Assembly (NCBI GenBank): GCA_041394725.1
Contig: JAWKHR010000025.1
Coordinates: 31,799-95,798 of the forward strand
DNA: 64,000 nt
Direction of reading: 5' to 3'
DNA from: JAWKHR01 sp041394725
GTDB taxonomy: Bacteria; Acidobacteriota; Vicinamibacteria; Vicinamibacterales; SCN-69-37
Each line of letters begins with the position of its first letter. Positions within the stretch are counted from its first letter, which is position 1. Below the pieces are notes generated by a model, which searched no databases, was not told the origin of the DNA, and saw only the letters and a list, made by a program, of their open reading frames with translations. Both the position numbers and the translations under genes were made by a program. This document shows positions 33,082 through 41,934 of this stretch, piece by piece.

Positions 33082-36000
33082 CTACCGCGGCACGATCCAC
33101 GTGCCCGTCAGGCGACCGGAGACGCCGCGTCCGGGATCGAGGGCCGTGCCGACGGTGCCCACGGCCATCACCACGACGGTCGTGACCGCCAGCGTGGCGG
33201 GCAGGAACGACGCGTCAATCGTCCGCGCCGCCGGCCAGGCGAGCGCGCAGGCGAGCCACACGAGCGCGGGCGACCAGGCGACGAGCACGCGCAGCACGGA
33301 GCGGATCCGTCCGATCGCCGCGCCGTCGCGCCGGACGACCGCGTAGCCGATCAGGCGAATCAGCACGCCGCCCGGCACGAGGACGGCGGAGACGAGCGCC
33401 CCCGCGAAGGCGAGCCCCAGCCCGAGGGCGGTCAGGACCACCGGAATGGCCGTCGCGCTCTGCCCGAGCCGCGGCGCGACGGACGTTCCGTATTCCTCGC
33501 GGATGGCCGCGAGCCGCGGCGCGATCCGCGCTTCGGCGGCCGCGACGTCGCCGGCCGGGACGTCGGGTCGCTCCCGGGCCAGGCGCGTCGCGGTCGCGCG
33601 AAGCTGCTGCAGGTTGCCGCTCGCGACGGCCGCCGACCACAGCGCCTGGTCGGTGAGCGTCGCGCGGTGCCGTCCGGCGACGTAGGTCGCGATGGCCTCC
33701 CGCTCGGCCGGATCGAGCGCCGCCTCGAACTGGCCCTCCGACGAGGCGAGCGCGGCCAGCAGGCGATACGTCTCGAACCGCTCCGGGGTCATCGCGGATC
33801 GGAACTGCGGCAGGACGGCGAACGCGCCGACGATCATGATGGCCGTCGGCGTCGAGGCCATCACGAGCGGGAGCGCGCGCCGCCAGGGCGAGACGCGATC
33901 GGGCAGCGCCACGACGGCGGCCGCGTCGCGGGCGGCGGCCTCTGGTGATCCCGCCTCGCCCCGCGACCAGCGGTCGAGCAGCCGCGTGGCCGAGAGTGGG
34001 AGCGGCCGTGCCGCCTCGCCGGCCGACGCCGCGCCGGCACGCACCAGGCGCGAGACCGCCGCGAGGAACGCCGCCGGCGCCAGGCTGACGTCGCCCGGGG
34101 CCGGCGCCGGTCCGACGTCGCCCGCCGCCGGCGCCACGCCCGTGTCGCCGGAGGATGCCGGAGCGTCGTCGGGCGCCGTTCCCGGCGCGGGGAAGTCGAG
34201 CAGCACCGCGTGGCCGTCGGTGCGCAGCCAGACGCGATCGAGCGCGAGCCGTGGGGCCGTGCCGCCGCGCTCGGCCTCCACCAGCTCCCGTGTCAGGTCC
34301 GCCAGCCAGCCCTTGGCTTCGTCCCAGCCGTGCGCCTCCGGCCTGCCGGTGAACGACACGCCCTCGGGCGCCTCGAAGGCATCCCAGCCCTCGCCGGCGG
34401 TGCGCCGGCCGGCGAGCCAGTGCAGGCGCGTCACCCGGCTCACGTCGCGGCGCGCCGGCGCGACGGGTGGCGCGTCGCCGGGCACCTGCCGGATCCAGAC
34501 GCGCCGCCGCAGCACCGGATCGAATCCCATCAGCGTGCGACCCTCCGCGTCCGAGCCCAGCACCCCGAGCACCTCGAACGGACCGCAGTGCGCGGGGACG
34601 CCCGCGGTCCGGTCCCACGTGGCCTCGAGCGAGGCCCGGGCCGGGGATCGGCGGCGGTTGAACTCCGGCACCCGCGCGACCACTCGCGTCCCCGACACGA
34701 GGTCGTGCACCGCGGCGTACCCGTTGCGGCGCCGCGCGGTGCTGAACAGGGCTGCCATGTACGCGATCGAGAGCCCCCCGAGTCCCAGGGCCAGGATCGG
34801 ATGCGTGGCCAGCCACGTTTCGAGTTCACGCTCACCCATGACCAGCACGACGGCGGCAAGTGACAGGTTCAGGGTGCAGTAGATCGTCGCGCGGACGGCC
34901 GCCTGCGCGAACCGGCTGCGGCCGCCACCCGGCGTCGCCAGCCGCAGCCCGAACAGCCGCTTGCCGATCGACGCGCCGGTGAGGCCCTCGATCAGCAGGT
35001 AGTAGACGAACATGATCACGCCGGTCCAGGGATCGACGTCCGCCGTGGTCCGGTCGCCCACGCGCGCGGCCGAAAGGCCCCACGACTGCACGAGGTTCAT
35101 CGGCAGCGCCACCAGGAACAGATCCGCGAGACCGGCGACCGTGCGCAGGCCGATCGGGGCCGGCGTCACGTCGGCGCGCCCGAACGGCCGCAGCGCCGAG
35201 GCGAGCGCCGCGTAGGAGGCCGGGCGGTCGTCGGGGTTCTTCGCCAGGCAGCGCAGCACCAGGGCGGAGAGGGCCGAGGGCACGTCGGGACGCCGCACGC
35301 GGGGCGGGACCGGCTCGTCGTGCGTGACGCGCGCCATCAGCGCGCGCAGGTCGGGTTCGTCGAAGGGCGGCACGCCGGTGAGCAGGTAGTAGAGCGTGGC
35401 GCCGACGGCGTAGATGTCCGCGCGCACGTCGAGGGGCTCGCCGCGCAGCTGTTCGGGCGGCGCGAACTGCGGCGTGCCCTGGAAGCCGCCGCGGTCGGCG
35501 CCGACCTCGACGTCGCGCGCCAGCGTCGAGATCGAGAGGCCGAAGTCGCCCACCTTCACCGCGCCGTCCGCGTCGAGGAAGCAGTTCGACGGCTTGATGT
35601 CGCGGTGCAGCACGCCGGCGGCCTGCGCGGCGTCGAGCCCCCCGATGATGTCGAGCACGGCTGCGGCCGCCGCGGCCGGGGTCATGGGGCCGTGGTCGGC
35701 GACGACGTCCTTGAGCGTGCCGCCGGGCAGCAGCTCCATCGTGATGACCGGCCGCCCGCCGAGTTCCTCGCTGCCGTAGATGTAGACCGTGTGCGGATGG
35801 CTGATCGACGCGGCGAGCTGGCCTTCCCGCAGGAACCGCGCGCGATCCTCGGCGCCGTGCAGCCGATCGCGCAGGACCTTCAACGCCAGGCGACGCCCGC
35901 TCTCGACGTGCTCCGCCTCGTAGACCTCGCCCATGCCGCCCCGGCCGAGCTCCCGGCCGATGCGATACGGGCCCAGGGTCGCGCCGGCCTCCAGGCGTGC

Positions 36001-36213
36001 CGCGGATCCGGTGCCCGGAGCGCCGTCCGATCCGGGGCCGGTGCCGCGGCCTGGCGCCGGTCCGAGCACGGTGTCCGCCTCGCTCGCGACCGTGTCGAGC
36101 ATGGGCGCGGCGCCGGCGGCGAGCAGGCACGCCGGGCACAGCCCGCCCGGCGCGTCGGCGTCGAGCAGACGTCCGCACCGCGGACACCGCGCGGAGATCC
36201 GAGTCTCGTCCAT
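33082..36213 (-). CDS. Zinc-ribbon Ser/Thr protein kinase with RDD and second kinase-like region
   Basis: 1043 residues. Domains in order: a zinc ribbon (CPRC at 10-13, CPAC at 26-29), an active Hanks-type kinase (about 84-340) with the Gly loop LGRGGMGEVYEA, LALKVL, HRDIKPSNCFLD and VGDFGLSI, an RDD-type membrane domain (about 360-510, with IGKRLFGLRL), and then a region of about 180 residues (FEVLGVLGSDAEGRTLMGFD; LRRRVWIRQVPG; LALDRVWLRTDGHAVLLDFP) that looks like a kinase fold without catalytic residues. More membrane segments close the protein. It phosphorylates Ser/Thr in unknown targets. An ECF sigma gene lies 30 bp upstream on the same strand. Confidence 0.88.
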   Translation of the reverse strand: MDETRISARCPRCGRLLDADAPGGLCPACLLAAGAAPMLDTVASEADTVLGPAPGRGTGPGSDGAPGTGSAARLEAGATLGPYRIGRELGRGGMGEVYEAEHVESGRRLALKVLRDRLHGAEDRARFLREGQLAASISHPHTVYIYGSEELGGRPVITMELLPGGTLKDVVADHGPMTPAAAAAAVLDIIGGLDAAQAAGVLHRDIKPSNCFLDADGAVKVGDFGLSISTLARDVEVGADRGGFQGTPQFAPPEQLRGEPLDVRADIYAVGATLYYLLTGVPPFDEPDLRALMARVTHDEPVPPRVRRPDVPSALSALVLRCLAKNPDDRPASYAALASALRPFGRADVTPAPIGLRTVAGLADLFLVALPMNLVQSWGLSAARVGDRTTADVDPWTGVIMFVYYLLIEGLTGASIGKRLFGLRLATPGGGRSRFAQAAVRATIYCTLNLSLAAVVLVMGERELETWLATHPILALGLGGLSIAYMAALFSTARRRNGYAAVHDLVSGTRVVARVPEFNRRRSPARASLEATWDRTAGVPAHCGPFEVLGVLGSDAEGRTLMGFDPVLRRRVWIRQVPGDAPPVAPARRDVSRVTRLHWLAGRRTAGEGWDAFEAPEGVSFTGRPEAHGWDEAKGWLADLTRELVEAERGGTAPRLALDRVWLRTDGHAVLLDFPAPGTAPDDAPASSGDTGVAPAAGDVGPAPAPGDVSLAPAAFLAAVSRLVRAGAASAGEAARPLPLSATRLLDRWSRGEAGSPEAAARDAAAVVALPDRVSPWRRALPLVMASTPTAIMIVGAFAVLPQFRSAMTPERFETYRLLAALASSEGQFEAALDPAEREAIATYVAGRHRATLTDQALWSAAVASGNLQQLRATATRLARERPDVPAGDVAAAEARIAPRLAAIREEYGTSVAPRLGQSATAIPVVLTALGLGLAFAGALVSAVLVPGGVLIRLIGYAVVRRDGAAIGRIRSVLRVLVAWSPALVWLACALAWPAARTIDASFLPATLAVTTVVVMAVGTVGTALDPGRGVSGRLTGTWIVPR

Positions 36214-36243
36214 GCTGCCTTCAACCGCGTTGCGCGTGCGAGG

Positions 36244-36951
36244 TTACCGTCCCAGGACGTCGATCAGGTAGCGGACTTCGTCGTCCACCTCGGCCGGGTC
36301 GAGGACGGTCTCGGCAATCCGGGCCCGGAGCGCGGTGTGGAACCGGCGGCGCAGGCGGTGGACGGCCACCTTCACGGCGCCCGGCGTCGAGCCGAGCCGC
36401 GCCGCCACGGCCTCGTAGCCGCCCGGCGGTGCGTCGCCCAGCAGGCACGCCTTGAGCGCGTCGAACTCGTCGGCGCGATCCTCGGCGGCCCAGCGGCCGC
36501 GCAGGTCGTCGAGGATGCGATCGATCACGGTCAGCGCCCAGCGCCGTTCGAACAGGTGCTCCGGCGTGACCGGCTCGGCAGGCTCGTGCCGATAGCGCCC
36601 CTCGGCATCGTCGATCCCGAGCGACAACGGCGGGATGCCGCTGCCGCGCTTGAGTGCGTGCCGTCGCGCCGCCTCGTGCGAAAGGTAGTGCTTCATCGAG
36701 GCCAGCAGGAACGCCCGGAAGCGCCCGCGATCCGGGTGCACCGCGTCGAAGCCCCGCCGCGCGAGGAACGCGGCGAAGAAGCCCTGCGTCAGGTCGCGCG
36801 CGGCCTCCGCGTCGTGCCCGCGGCGGCGGACGTAGGCGTACAGCGGATACCAGTAGGTCTCGCAGAGCGTTTCCAACGCCCGCCGCGATACCGCCGTGTC
36901 CTCGGCGCCGGCGGCCAGGACGACGCTCCACTGGGTGGTCTCGAATCGCAA
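36244..36951 (-). CDS. ECF-type RNA polymerase sigma factor
   Basis: 235 residues. Sigma region 2 is in ETYWYPLYAYVRRRGHDAEA with DLTQGFFAAFL, and region 4 is the helix-turn-helix GYEAVAARLGSTPGAVKVAV followed by HRLRRRFHTALR. Longer than minimal ECF factors; its pairing with a zinc-ribbon kinase is common in planctomycetes and acidobacteria, where kinase and sigma are thought to act together, so it is probably controlled by the kinase 30 bp downstream instead of an anti-sigma. Start is TTG (MRFETTQW); a TACGAT hexamer lies seven bases before it. No anti-sigma gene is seen. Confidence 0.85.
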   Translation of the reverse strand: MRFETTQWSVVLAAGAEDTAVSRRALETLCETYWYPLYAYVRRRGHDAEAARDLTQGFFAAFLARRGFDAVHPDRGRFRAFLLASMKHYLSHEAARRHALKRGSGIPPLSLGIDDAEGRYRHEPAEPVTPEHLFERRWALTVIDRILDDLRGRWAAEDRADEFDALKACLLGDAPPGGYEAVAARLGSTPGAVKVAVHRLRRRFHTALRARIAETVLDPAEVDDEVRYLIDVLGR

Positions 36952-36990
36952 GGCGGCGATCGTAGCGCACCCCGGCGGTGCCGGGGCCGG

Positions 36991-38457
36991 CTAGGCCAGC
37001 ACGCCGGCCGGCGGGCGGTCGGCCGGCGCGCCGGCGCCGTCGGCGGGCAGCGTGACCGTGACCTGGCAACCGCGGCCGGCCGGGGCGGCCTGGATCTCGA
37101 TCGTGCCGTGCACGCGCGCGACGATCGTGCGGGCGATGGCGAGGCCGAGGCCGCTGCCGTCGGCGGCCTGGCGCGCCTCGCGGCCGCGGAAGAAGCGATC
37201 GAAGACGCGGTCCCGGTCGCCGGGCGCGATCCCGATGCCGTCGTCCACGACGTCGATCCGCGCGCGGGTGTCGCCGTCCTCGAGGCGCACGCGCACGCGG
37301 ACCGTGCTGCCCTCGGGCGAGTACTTCAGCGCGTTGTCGAGCAGGATCAGGAGGAGCCGCCGGGTCGATTCGGTGCCGACGCCCACCGCCACCGGCGAGC
37401 CGGGCAGGTCGAGGGCGATGTGCTGCGACCGGCGGCGCGCCGCCGCGAGGATGCCGGCCGTCGTCTCCGCCGCGACGCCGGCCAGGTCCGTCGGGCCGGG
37501 GTCGGCGGGCTCGAGGCCCGCGTCGGCGCGCGCGAGCGCCAGCAGGTCGTCGACGAGCGCCGTCATCCGTTCGCCCTGCTCGAGGACGTCGGCCAGGGCC
37601 TGCCGGTACTCGGCCGGCGTGCGATCGCGCGCGAGCGTCACGTCGGCCGTCGCGCGGATGAGCGTGACCGGCGTCCGCAGCTCGTGCGATGCCTCGGCGG
37701 TCAGGCGCGTCATCTCCGCGACCGCGTCTTCCAGCCGTGCCAGCATCGCGTTGAACGTGACCGCCAGCCGGCGCAGCTCGTCGTCGGCCGCCGGCACGGC
37801 GAGGCGCCGATCCAGGCGATCCAGCGTGATGGTCCGGACCTCGGCCGTCATCCGATCCACGGGCGCGAGCGCGCGACGGCTGATCGCCCAGCCGCCGATC
37901 GCCGCGAGCGCGAGGAGGAGGGGCACGAGCAGGCCGAGCAGGCGCGCGAAGCGCGCGAGGGCGTCCGCCGACGCGTCCGTTGAAGCGGCGGCGACGATCT
38001 CGTACCGCCCGGCGGGCGTCCGGAGCGCCGCATGGGCCACCCGGAAGTGCCCGCGCCCGGCGGTCGCGTCCGTCAGCCGGATCGCGCCGTCCTCCGGGCC
38101 CGGGCCCGGGCCAGGCCCGTCCGCGTCCCGCGCCGCCTCGCGGAGCGCGGCCCAGTCCGGCTGCGCCGGTCGCGCGAGCACCAGGCCGTCGCCGTCGACC
38201 ACCTCGAGCAGCTCGTTCGGGCCGAGCGCGGCGTACTCCCGGAACTCCTCCTGCCGCTCGGCCGCCGGCAGTTCGCGCTCCATGTTGCGGATGAACCGGC
38301 CGACGCTCTCGATGCGGCTGCGGAGCGCGGCGTCGGTCGCGTCGGCGATGCTGCGGCGCGCGAGCCACCAGCTGCCGGCGGCGAGCCCTGCGAGCGCGAG
38401 CGCCAGTACGCCGACGTACCACGCCGTCAGCCGGGCGCGGATCGATCGCATCGTCAT
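36991..38457 (-). CDS. Sensor histidine kinase (HAMP, HisKA, HATPase)
   Basis: 488 residues. Two membrane segments (about 10-32 and 170-192) frame a periplasmic domain of about 140 residues. A HAMP domain follows (RALAPVDRMTAEVRTITLDR), then HisKA with ASHELRTPVTLIRA (phosphorylated His), and an ATPase domain with LLLILLDNALKYSPEGSTV (N box), DVVDDGIGIAP, VFDRFFRGREA and GSGLGLAIARTIV. Its ATG overlaps the response regulator stop (ATGA), so the regulator is made first. The signal is not apparent. A Pro-Gly run (GPGPGPGPE) lies in the sensor domain. Confidence 0.93.
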   Translation of the reverse strand: MTMRSIRARLTAWYVGVLALALAGLAAGSWWLARRSIADATDAALRSRIESVGRFIRNMERELPAAERQEEFREYAALGPNELLEVVDGDGLVLARPAQPDWAALREAARDADGPGPGPGPEDGAIRLTDATAGRGHFRVAHAALRTPAGRYEIVAAASTDASADALARFARLLGLLVPLLLALAAIGGWAISRRALAPVDRMTAEVRTITLDRLDRRLAVPAADDELRRLAVTFNAMLARLEDAVAEMTRLTAEASHELRTPVTLIRATADVTLARDRTPAEYRQALADVLEQGERMTALVDDLLALARADAGLEPADPGPTDLAGVAAETTAGILAAARRRSQHIALDLPGSPVAVGVGTESTRRLLLILLDNALKYSPEGSTVRVRVRLEDGDTRARIDVVDDGIGIAPGDRDRVFDRFFRGREARQAADGSGLGLAIARTIVARVHGTIEIQAAPAGRGCQVTVTLPADGAGAPADRPPAGVLA

Positions 38458-39134
38458 CCGTCGCCGTCCTCGCGCATCGCGTAGCCCACGCCGCGCACGG
38501 TCCGCAGGAGCGGCGGCCGCTCGTCGCCGTCGATCTTCTGGCGCAGCGTGCGGATGAAGGCGTCGAGCGTGTTGCTCTCGATGTCGCGGCCCGCGCCCCA
38601 GACCTGCTCGATGATCGCCCGGCGCGTGACGACGCGGCCGGCGCGCCGCATCAGGCACTCGAGCAGGTTGAATTCCGTGCGGGTCAGGACGATCGGGACG
38701 TCGCCGCGGCCGACCTCCCGGCTCGACACGTCGAGCGTGAGGTCCCCGCAGCGCAGCCGGACGTCCTGCGGCACGGGCCCGCGGCGATCGAGGGCGCGCA
38801 GCCTCGCGAGCAGGACGGCGAGCGCGAACGGCTTCGTGACGTAGTCGTCGGCGCCCGCGTCGAGCGCGGCGACGACGTCGGCGGAGGCGTCGCGCGCGGT
38901 CAGCATGAGCACCGGTGCCCGCACGCCCGCGCCGCGCAGCCGCCGGACCAGCGTGACGCCGTCCATGCCCGGCAGCATGACGTCCAGCACGAGTACCTCG
39001 AAGGGCGTCGCCGCCGCGATCTCGAGCGCGGTCTCGGCGCGATCCGCCTCGGCGACCAGGTGGCCCGCGTCCTCGAGGCCGCGCCGGAGCAGCGCCCGCA
39101 TCCGCCGGTCGTCCTCGACGACGAGGATCCGCAT
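38454..39134 (-). CDS. OmpR-family response regulator
   Basis: 226 residues starting MRILVVEDDRRM; the upstream extension of the open frame is not similar to the family. Receiver domain with the acidic pair in VVEDDRR, Asp51 in LVLDVMLPGMDGV, and GADDYVTKPF. The winged-helix output domain (about 125-220) has LTRTEFNLLECLMRRAGRVV and NTLDAFIRTLRQKIDG with GVGYAMRE. It is phosphorylated by the kinase encoded by the overlapping gene. 86 bp separate it from the divergent secreted protein gene, which holds both promoters. Confidence 0.94.
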   Translation of the reverse strand: MRILVVEDDRRMRALLRRGLEDAGHLVAEADRAETALEIAAATPFEVLVLDVMLPGMDGVTLVRRLRGAGVRAPVLMLTARDASADVVAALDAGADDYVTKPFALAVLLARLRALDRRGPVPQDVRLRCGDLTLDVSSREVGRGDVPIVLTRTEFNLLECLMRRAGRVVTRRAIIEQVWGAGRDIESNTLDAFIRTLRQKIDGDERPPLLRTVRGVGYAMREDGDG

Positions 39135-39220
39135 GCGGCCATTCTGCCCGATTCGCCGCCCGGCGGCGTTCAGGCGTTCTTCAGGTTCGCGTGCTGCAAT
39201 GGCAGGCGGAGGCCCGAACG

Positions 39221-39940
39221 ATGACACGACGAACCCGAGCCACCCGGTGGACGGGGGCCTGCCTGCTGATCGCCGTCATCACACCAGGTGTGCCCTCCGG
39301 CATGGCCCAGATCACCGGCGCGGACGCCGCCTGGACGTCGCGCTTCGACGTCGCCGCCGGGGACTTCGTGTCTTCCGGCCGCGGGGCCTTCTTCGTGCTC
39401 GAGCCAGGGCGCGTGGCCGAGTTCGCCACCCCGGATCGCCGCGGCCGGTTGCAGATATCCGTGCTCGGAGAGACGCGCACCGTTGCCGGCGTCGAGACCC
39501 GGATCGTCGAGGAGCGCGAGTGGGAGGGCGACGAGATCATCGAAGTGTCGCGCAACTACTTCGCGGTCAGTCGGAGCACCGGCGGACTCTTCTATTTCGG
39601 CGAGGACGTGGACACGTACTCGGGCGGCCGCGTGAGCGGCCACGACGGATCCTGGCGGGCCGGCGTGGGCGGGGCGCGCTTCGGCCTGGCGCTGCCGGGA
39701 CGGCCGCTGCTCGGCGCGCGCTACTACCAGGAGGTCGCGCCTGGCGTGGCGATGGATCGGGCCGAGGTCGTGAGCCTGACCGCCGTGGTCGAGACGCCGG
39801 CCGGGACCTTTCGCGACGCCCTGCGAATCGAGGAGACGACGCCCCTCGAGCCCGGCGTGAAGGAATACAAGGTCTACGCCCGCGGTGTCGGCCTCGTGCA
39901 GGACGGGGAGCTTCGTCTCGTCCGCGTGACCGACCGGTGA
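39221..39940 (+). CDS. Secreted protein of unknown function
   Basis: 239 residues. ATG preceded by GGCGGAGG. Signal peptide MTRRTRATRWTGACLLIAVI, cleaved near GMAQ. The mature protein is beta-rich, for example GAFFVLEPGRVAEF, YFGEDVDTYSGGRVSGHDG, VVETPAGTFRDALRIEETTP and KVYARGVGLVQDGELRLVRV. The last two segments are like the DUF3108-type or lipoprotein-like fold seen in several exported proteins (a 'converted, then relayed' beta-sandwich), but I would not name it. It is convergent with the proline-rich lipoprotein gene; they are 3 bp apart. Confidence 0.65.
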   Translation: MTRRTRATRWTGACLLIAVITPGVPSGMAQITGADAAWTSRFDVAAGDFVSSGRGAFFVLEPGRVAEFATPDRRGRLQISVLGETRTVAGVETRIVEEREWEGDEIIEVSRNYFAVSRSTGGLFYFGEDVDTYSGGRVSGHDGSWRAGVGGARFGLALPGRPLLGARYYQEVAPGVAMDRAEVVSLTAVVETPAGTFRDALRIEETTPLEPGVKEYKVYARGVGLVQDGELRLVRVTDR

Positions 39941-39943
39941 CCG

Positions 39944-41240
39944 CTATCGCCACCCCAGCTGCACGACCTCGAAGTCGTCGGCCGTGAGCAGGCGGAAGGC
40001 GGGGTTGAGGACGTCGTTGTCCCAGCGGTTGTCCATTGCGCCGCTGATGTACATGTCCGAGCCGTTGTCGGCGACGATGAGGCCGTAGCGCTGCATGGCG
40101 CGGAAGATGCGCTGGATCTCGGGCGGGAAACCCGAGAGGTCCTTCGACGCCTTGAGCCGCAGGCGCGCGCCCATCGGCAGCGCGCCGGCGCGCGAGCCGG
40201 CGGCGTGCGACGCGGGCCACACGTAGCCGTTCGTCGCGCGCACCGTGACGCGGAACGCGTGCGTGATCTCGGCGCCGCTCATCACCTCGTCGTACCGCAC
40301 GAGCCCCGGGAGAATCGCCAGGCCCGCCGCGTCAGCCGACGTCCATCCTTCCGGCCGGCGGGCGTAGCTGCTCAGGTCGAAGATCGCGCCCGACCCGGCT
40401 TCCCACCGGCCGGCGCCCACGTTCCAGCGCGTCGCGTACAGCTCGAACAGGACCCAGCGATCGCGATCGACGATGAGCATGTGGCGGTCGCCGCCGCCCG
40501 CGCCGCCGGGCGTGGCGCCCTCGATGTAGTCGGGTGCGACCTTCGCCTCTTCGGGGATCGGGTAGCCCGGCACGCCGCCGAAGCCGCTGTCGCTCTCGTC
40601 GCCGTACGCCGTGAAGGTGACCGGCACGCGCGGCTGCGATCCGCCGACGCTGAAGTACGGGATGCCGTAGGGCAGCGGGCCGAAGTCGGGATGCAGCCCG
40701 CGCGTCCGGCCGATGAAGTCGATGTAGGCCGCCGAGTTCGGATCGACCGGCGCGCTGCTGACGTCCTGGTTCCACCAGTGGCCCGGCGGGAACAATCCGC
40801 GGCCGCCGAAGTCGTCATTCAGGATGACCGGCGCGGACGGTGCGGGCGGCGGAGGCGGCGGCGCCGGCGGCGGCACGGGAGCCGGTGCGGGGACGGGCGG
40901 CGCCGGTTCGGGCGCGGGCGGCGCAGGGTGCCGGCGTCGGGTCGGGCGCCGGCGCTGACGGCGGCGTCGGTTCCGGGGCCGTGGGAGGTGTCGGCCCCGG
41001 GGGCGGCGTCGGCGTCGGTTCCGGATCGGGCGCGGGCTGGGGATCGGCCGGAGGCGCCGGCGTCGGATCGGGTGTCGGCGTGGGATCCGGCGTCGGCGCC
41101 GGGTCGGCCGGTGCCGGCTGCGGATCCGGCGCGGGCACCGGCGTGGTCGGCGTGGGCGCCGGAAGGGACGGGGCCTCCTGACGATGGCACGCGCCGGACG
41201 CAGCCAGGATGCCGACCAACAGCCAGATTTGTGCGCGCAC
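39944..41240 (-). CDS. Proline-rich lipoprotein, frameshifted in its linker
   Basis: The GTG start gives MRAQIWLLVGILAASGACHR, a lipoprotein signal with Cys18, followed by an (x-P)n tether of about 90 residues (APDPQPAPADPAPTPDPTP). The folded part (APVILNDDFGGRGLFPPGHW, then EIQRIFRAMQRYGLIVADNG and GAMDNRWDNDVLNPAF) is in a different frame. The frames meet near 40920-40930 where one extra base in a C-run, or two missing, would explain the shift. The C-terminal part resembles secreted proteins I cannot name. As with the porin-like gene the break is in a GC-rich repetitive linker, so sequence error is a real possibility. Confidence 0.62.
40860..41165. repeat. Low-complexity proline-codon tract
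   Basis: Irregular tandem 6- to 18-bp units (GGCGTCGGATCGGG-like on the plus strand) encode the (x-P)n tether of the lipoprotein. The presumed frameshift is at its downstream (C-terminal) end, near 40926. Confidence 0.7.
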
Positions 41241-41414
41241 GGTGCCCGTGACCGGAGCAATTCCCGCGCCGCTGTCAGGTCCCGGGCCGCTGCGGGAGCG
41301 CCTCAGGGACGCACGACCGCCGCCGTGTCGAATCGGGCCCGCGCGTACAGTTCTTACCGTCCGGCCGGTCGAATCCGGCGGCCCTCGCAGCTCACCCGGA
41401 ACCCCTGGGACCCT

Positions 41415-41846
41415 TCAGGACGACGACGATCTCTTCGTGTACCGCCTCGTTTCCTTCACGTTCCGCCCCGGACTCGTCGTCACGATCACGAGGCGACCGT
41501 CCTCGAGCGACCAGCGTTCCTGCCAGTTCACGGCCGGGCCGGTCGCGGTGGCGACCAGGCTCTGGCCGTCCCAGGTCGCGTGCGTGACCAGCTCGGCGCG
41601 GTTGACCGTCTGGGGCATGTCCCGCCCGTCCAGCCGGTAGGTGATCCGGATCTGGCGCGGCGAGGGGCCGCCGACCTCCTGCTGAATCACCAGCGTGGTC
41701 GCCGTCTGCGTGATGGTCAGGTCGTCGCGGCCGGTCGCGGCGAGCAGGTCGTTCGGGTCGGCGCCGGCCTCGCGGACGGGCGTCCACGTGCCGCTGAAGT
41801 CGGGTCGCGCCGCGCCGCCGGTCTGCCCCGCAGGCTGCCATGTCAT
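41415..41846 (-). CDS. Hypothetical beta-rich protein
   Basis: 143 residues from MTWQPAGQ; the open frame continues upstream, so the start is uncertain and no signal peptide or Shine-Dalgarno is seen at this ATG. The body (DFSGTWTPVREAGADPNDLL; LTITQTATTLVIQQEVGG; ITYRLDGRDMPQTVNR; ERWSLEDGRLVIVTTSPGR) has the lipocalin-like pattern of small acidobacterial exported proteins. The missing signal peptide suggests either a wrong start or a cytoplasmic homolog. It diverges from the VWA gene, 88 bp apart. Confidence 0.55.
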   Translation of the reverse strand: MTWQPAGQTGGAARPDFSGTWTPVREAGADPNDLLAATGRDDLTITQTATTLVIQQEVGGPSPRQIRITYRLDGRDMPQTVNRAELVTHATWDGQSLVATATGPAVNWQERWSLEDGRLVIVTTSPGRNVKETRRYTKRSSSS

Positions 41847-41934
41847 GGAGGAGGATGATACCGCGCCCGCTTCGGGACGGTCGGCGCCGCGAGGGCGGCG
41901 ACGGCGAACGGGAGTAGCATGCCGGAGGGGCCCC

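Noticed and set aside
40860..41165. Possible CRISPR-like or satellite array
   Set aside because: Units are short, irregular and encode (x-P)n; there are no spacers.
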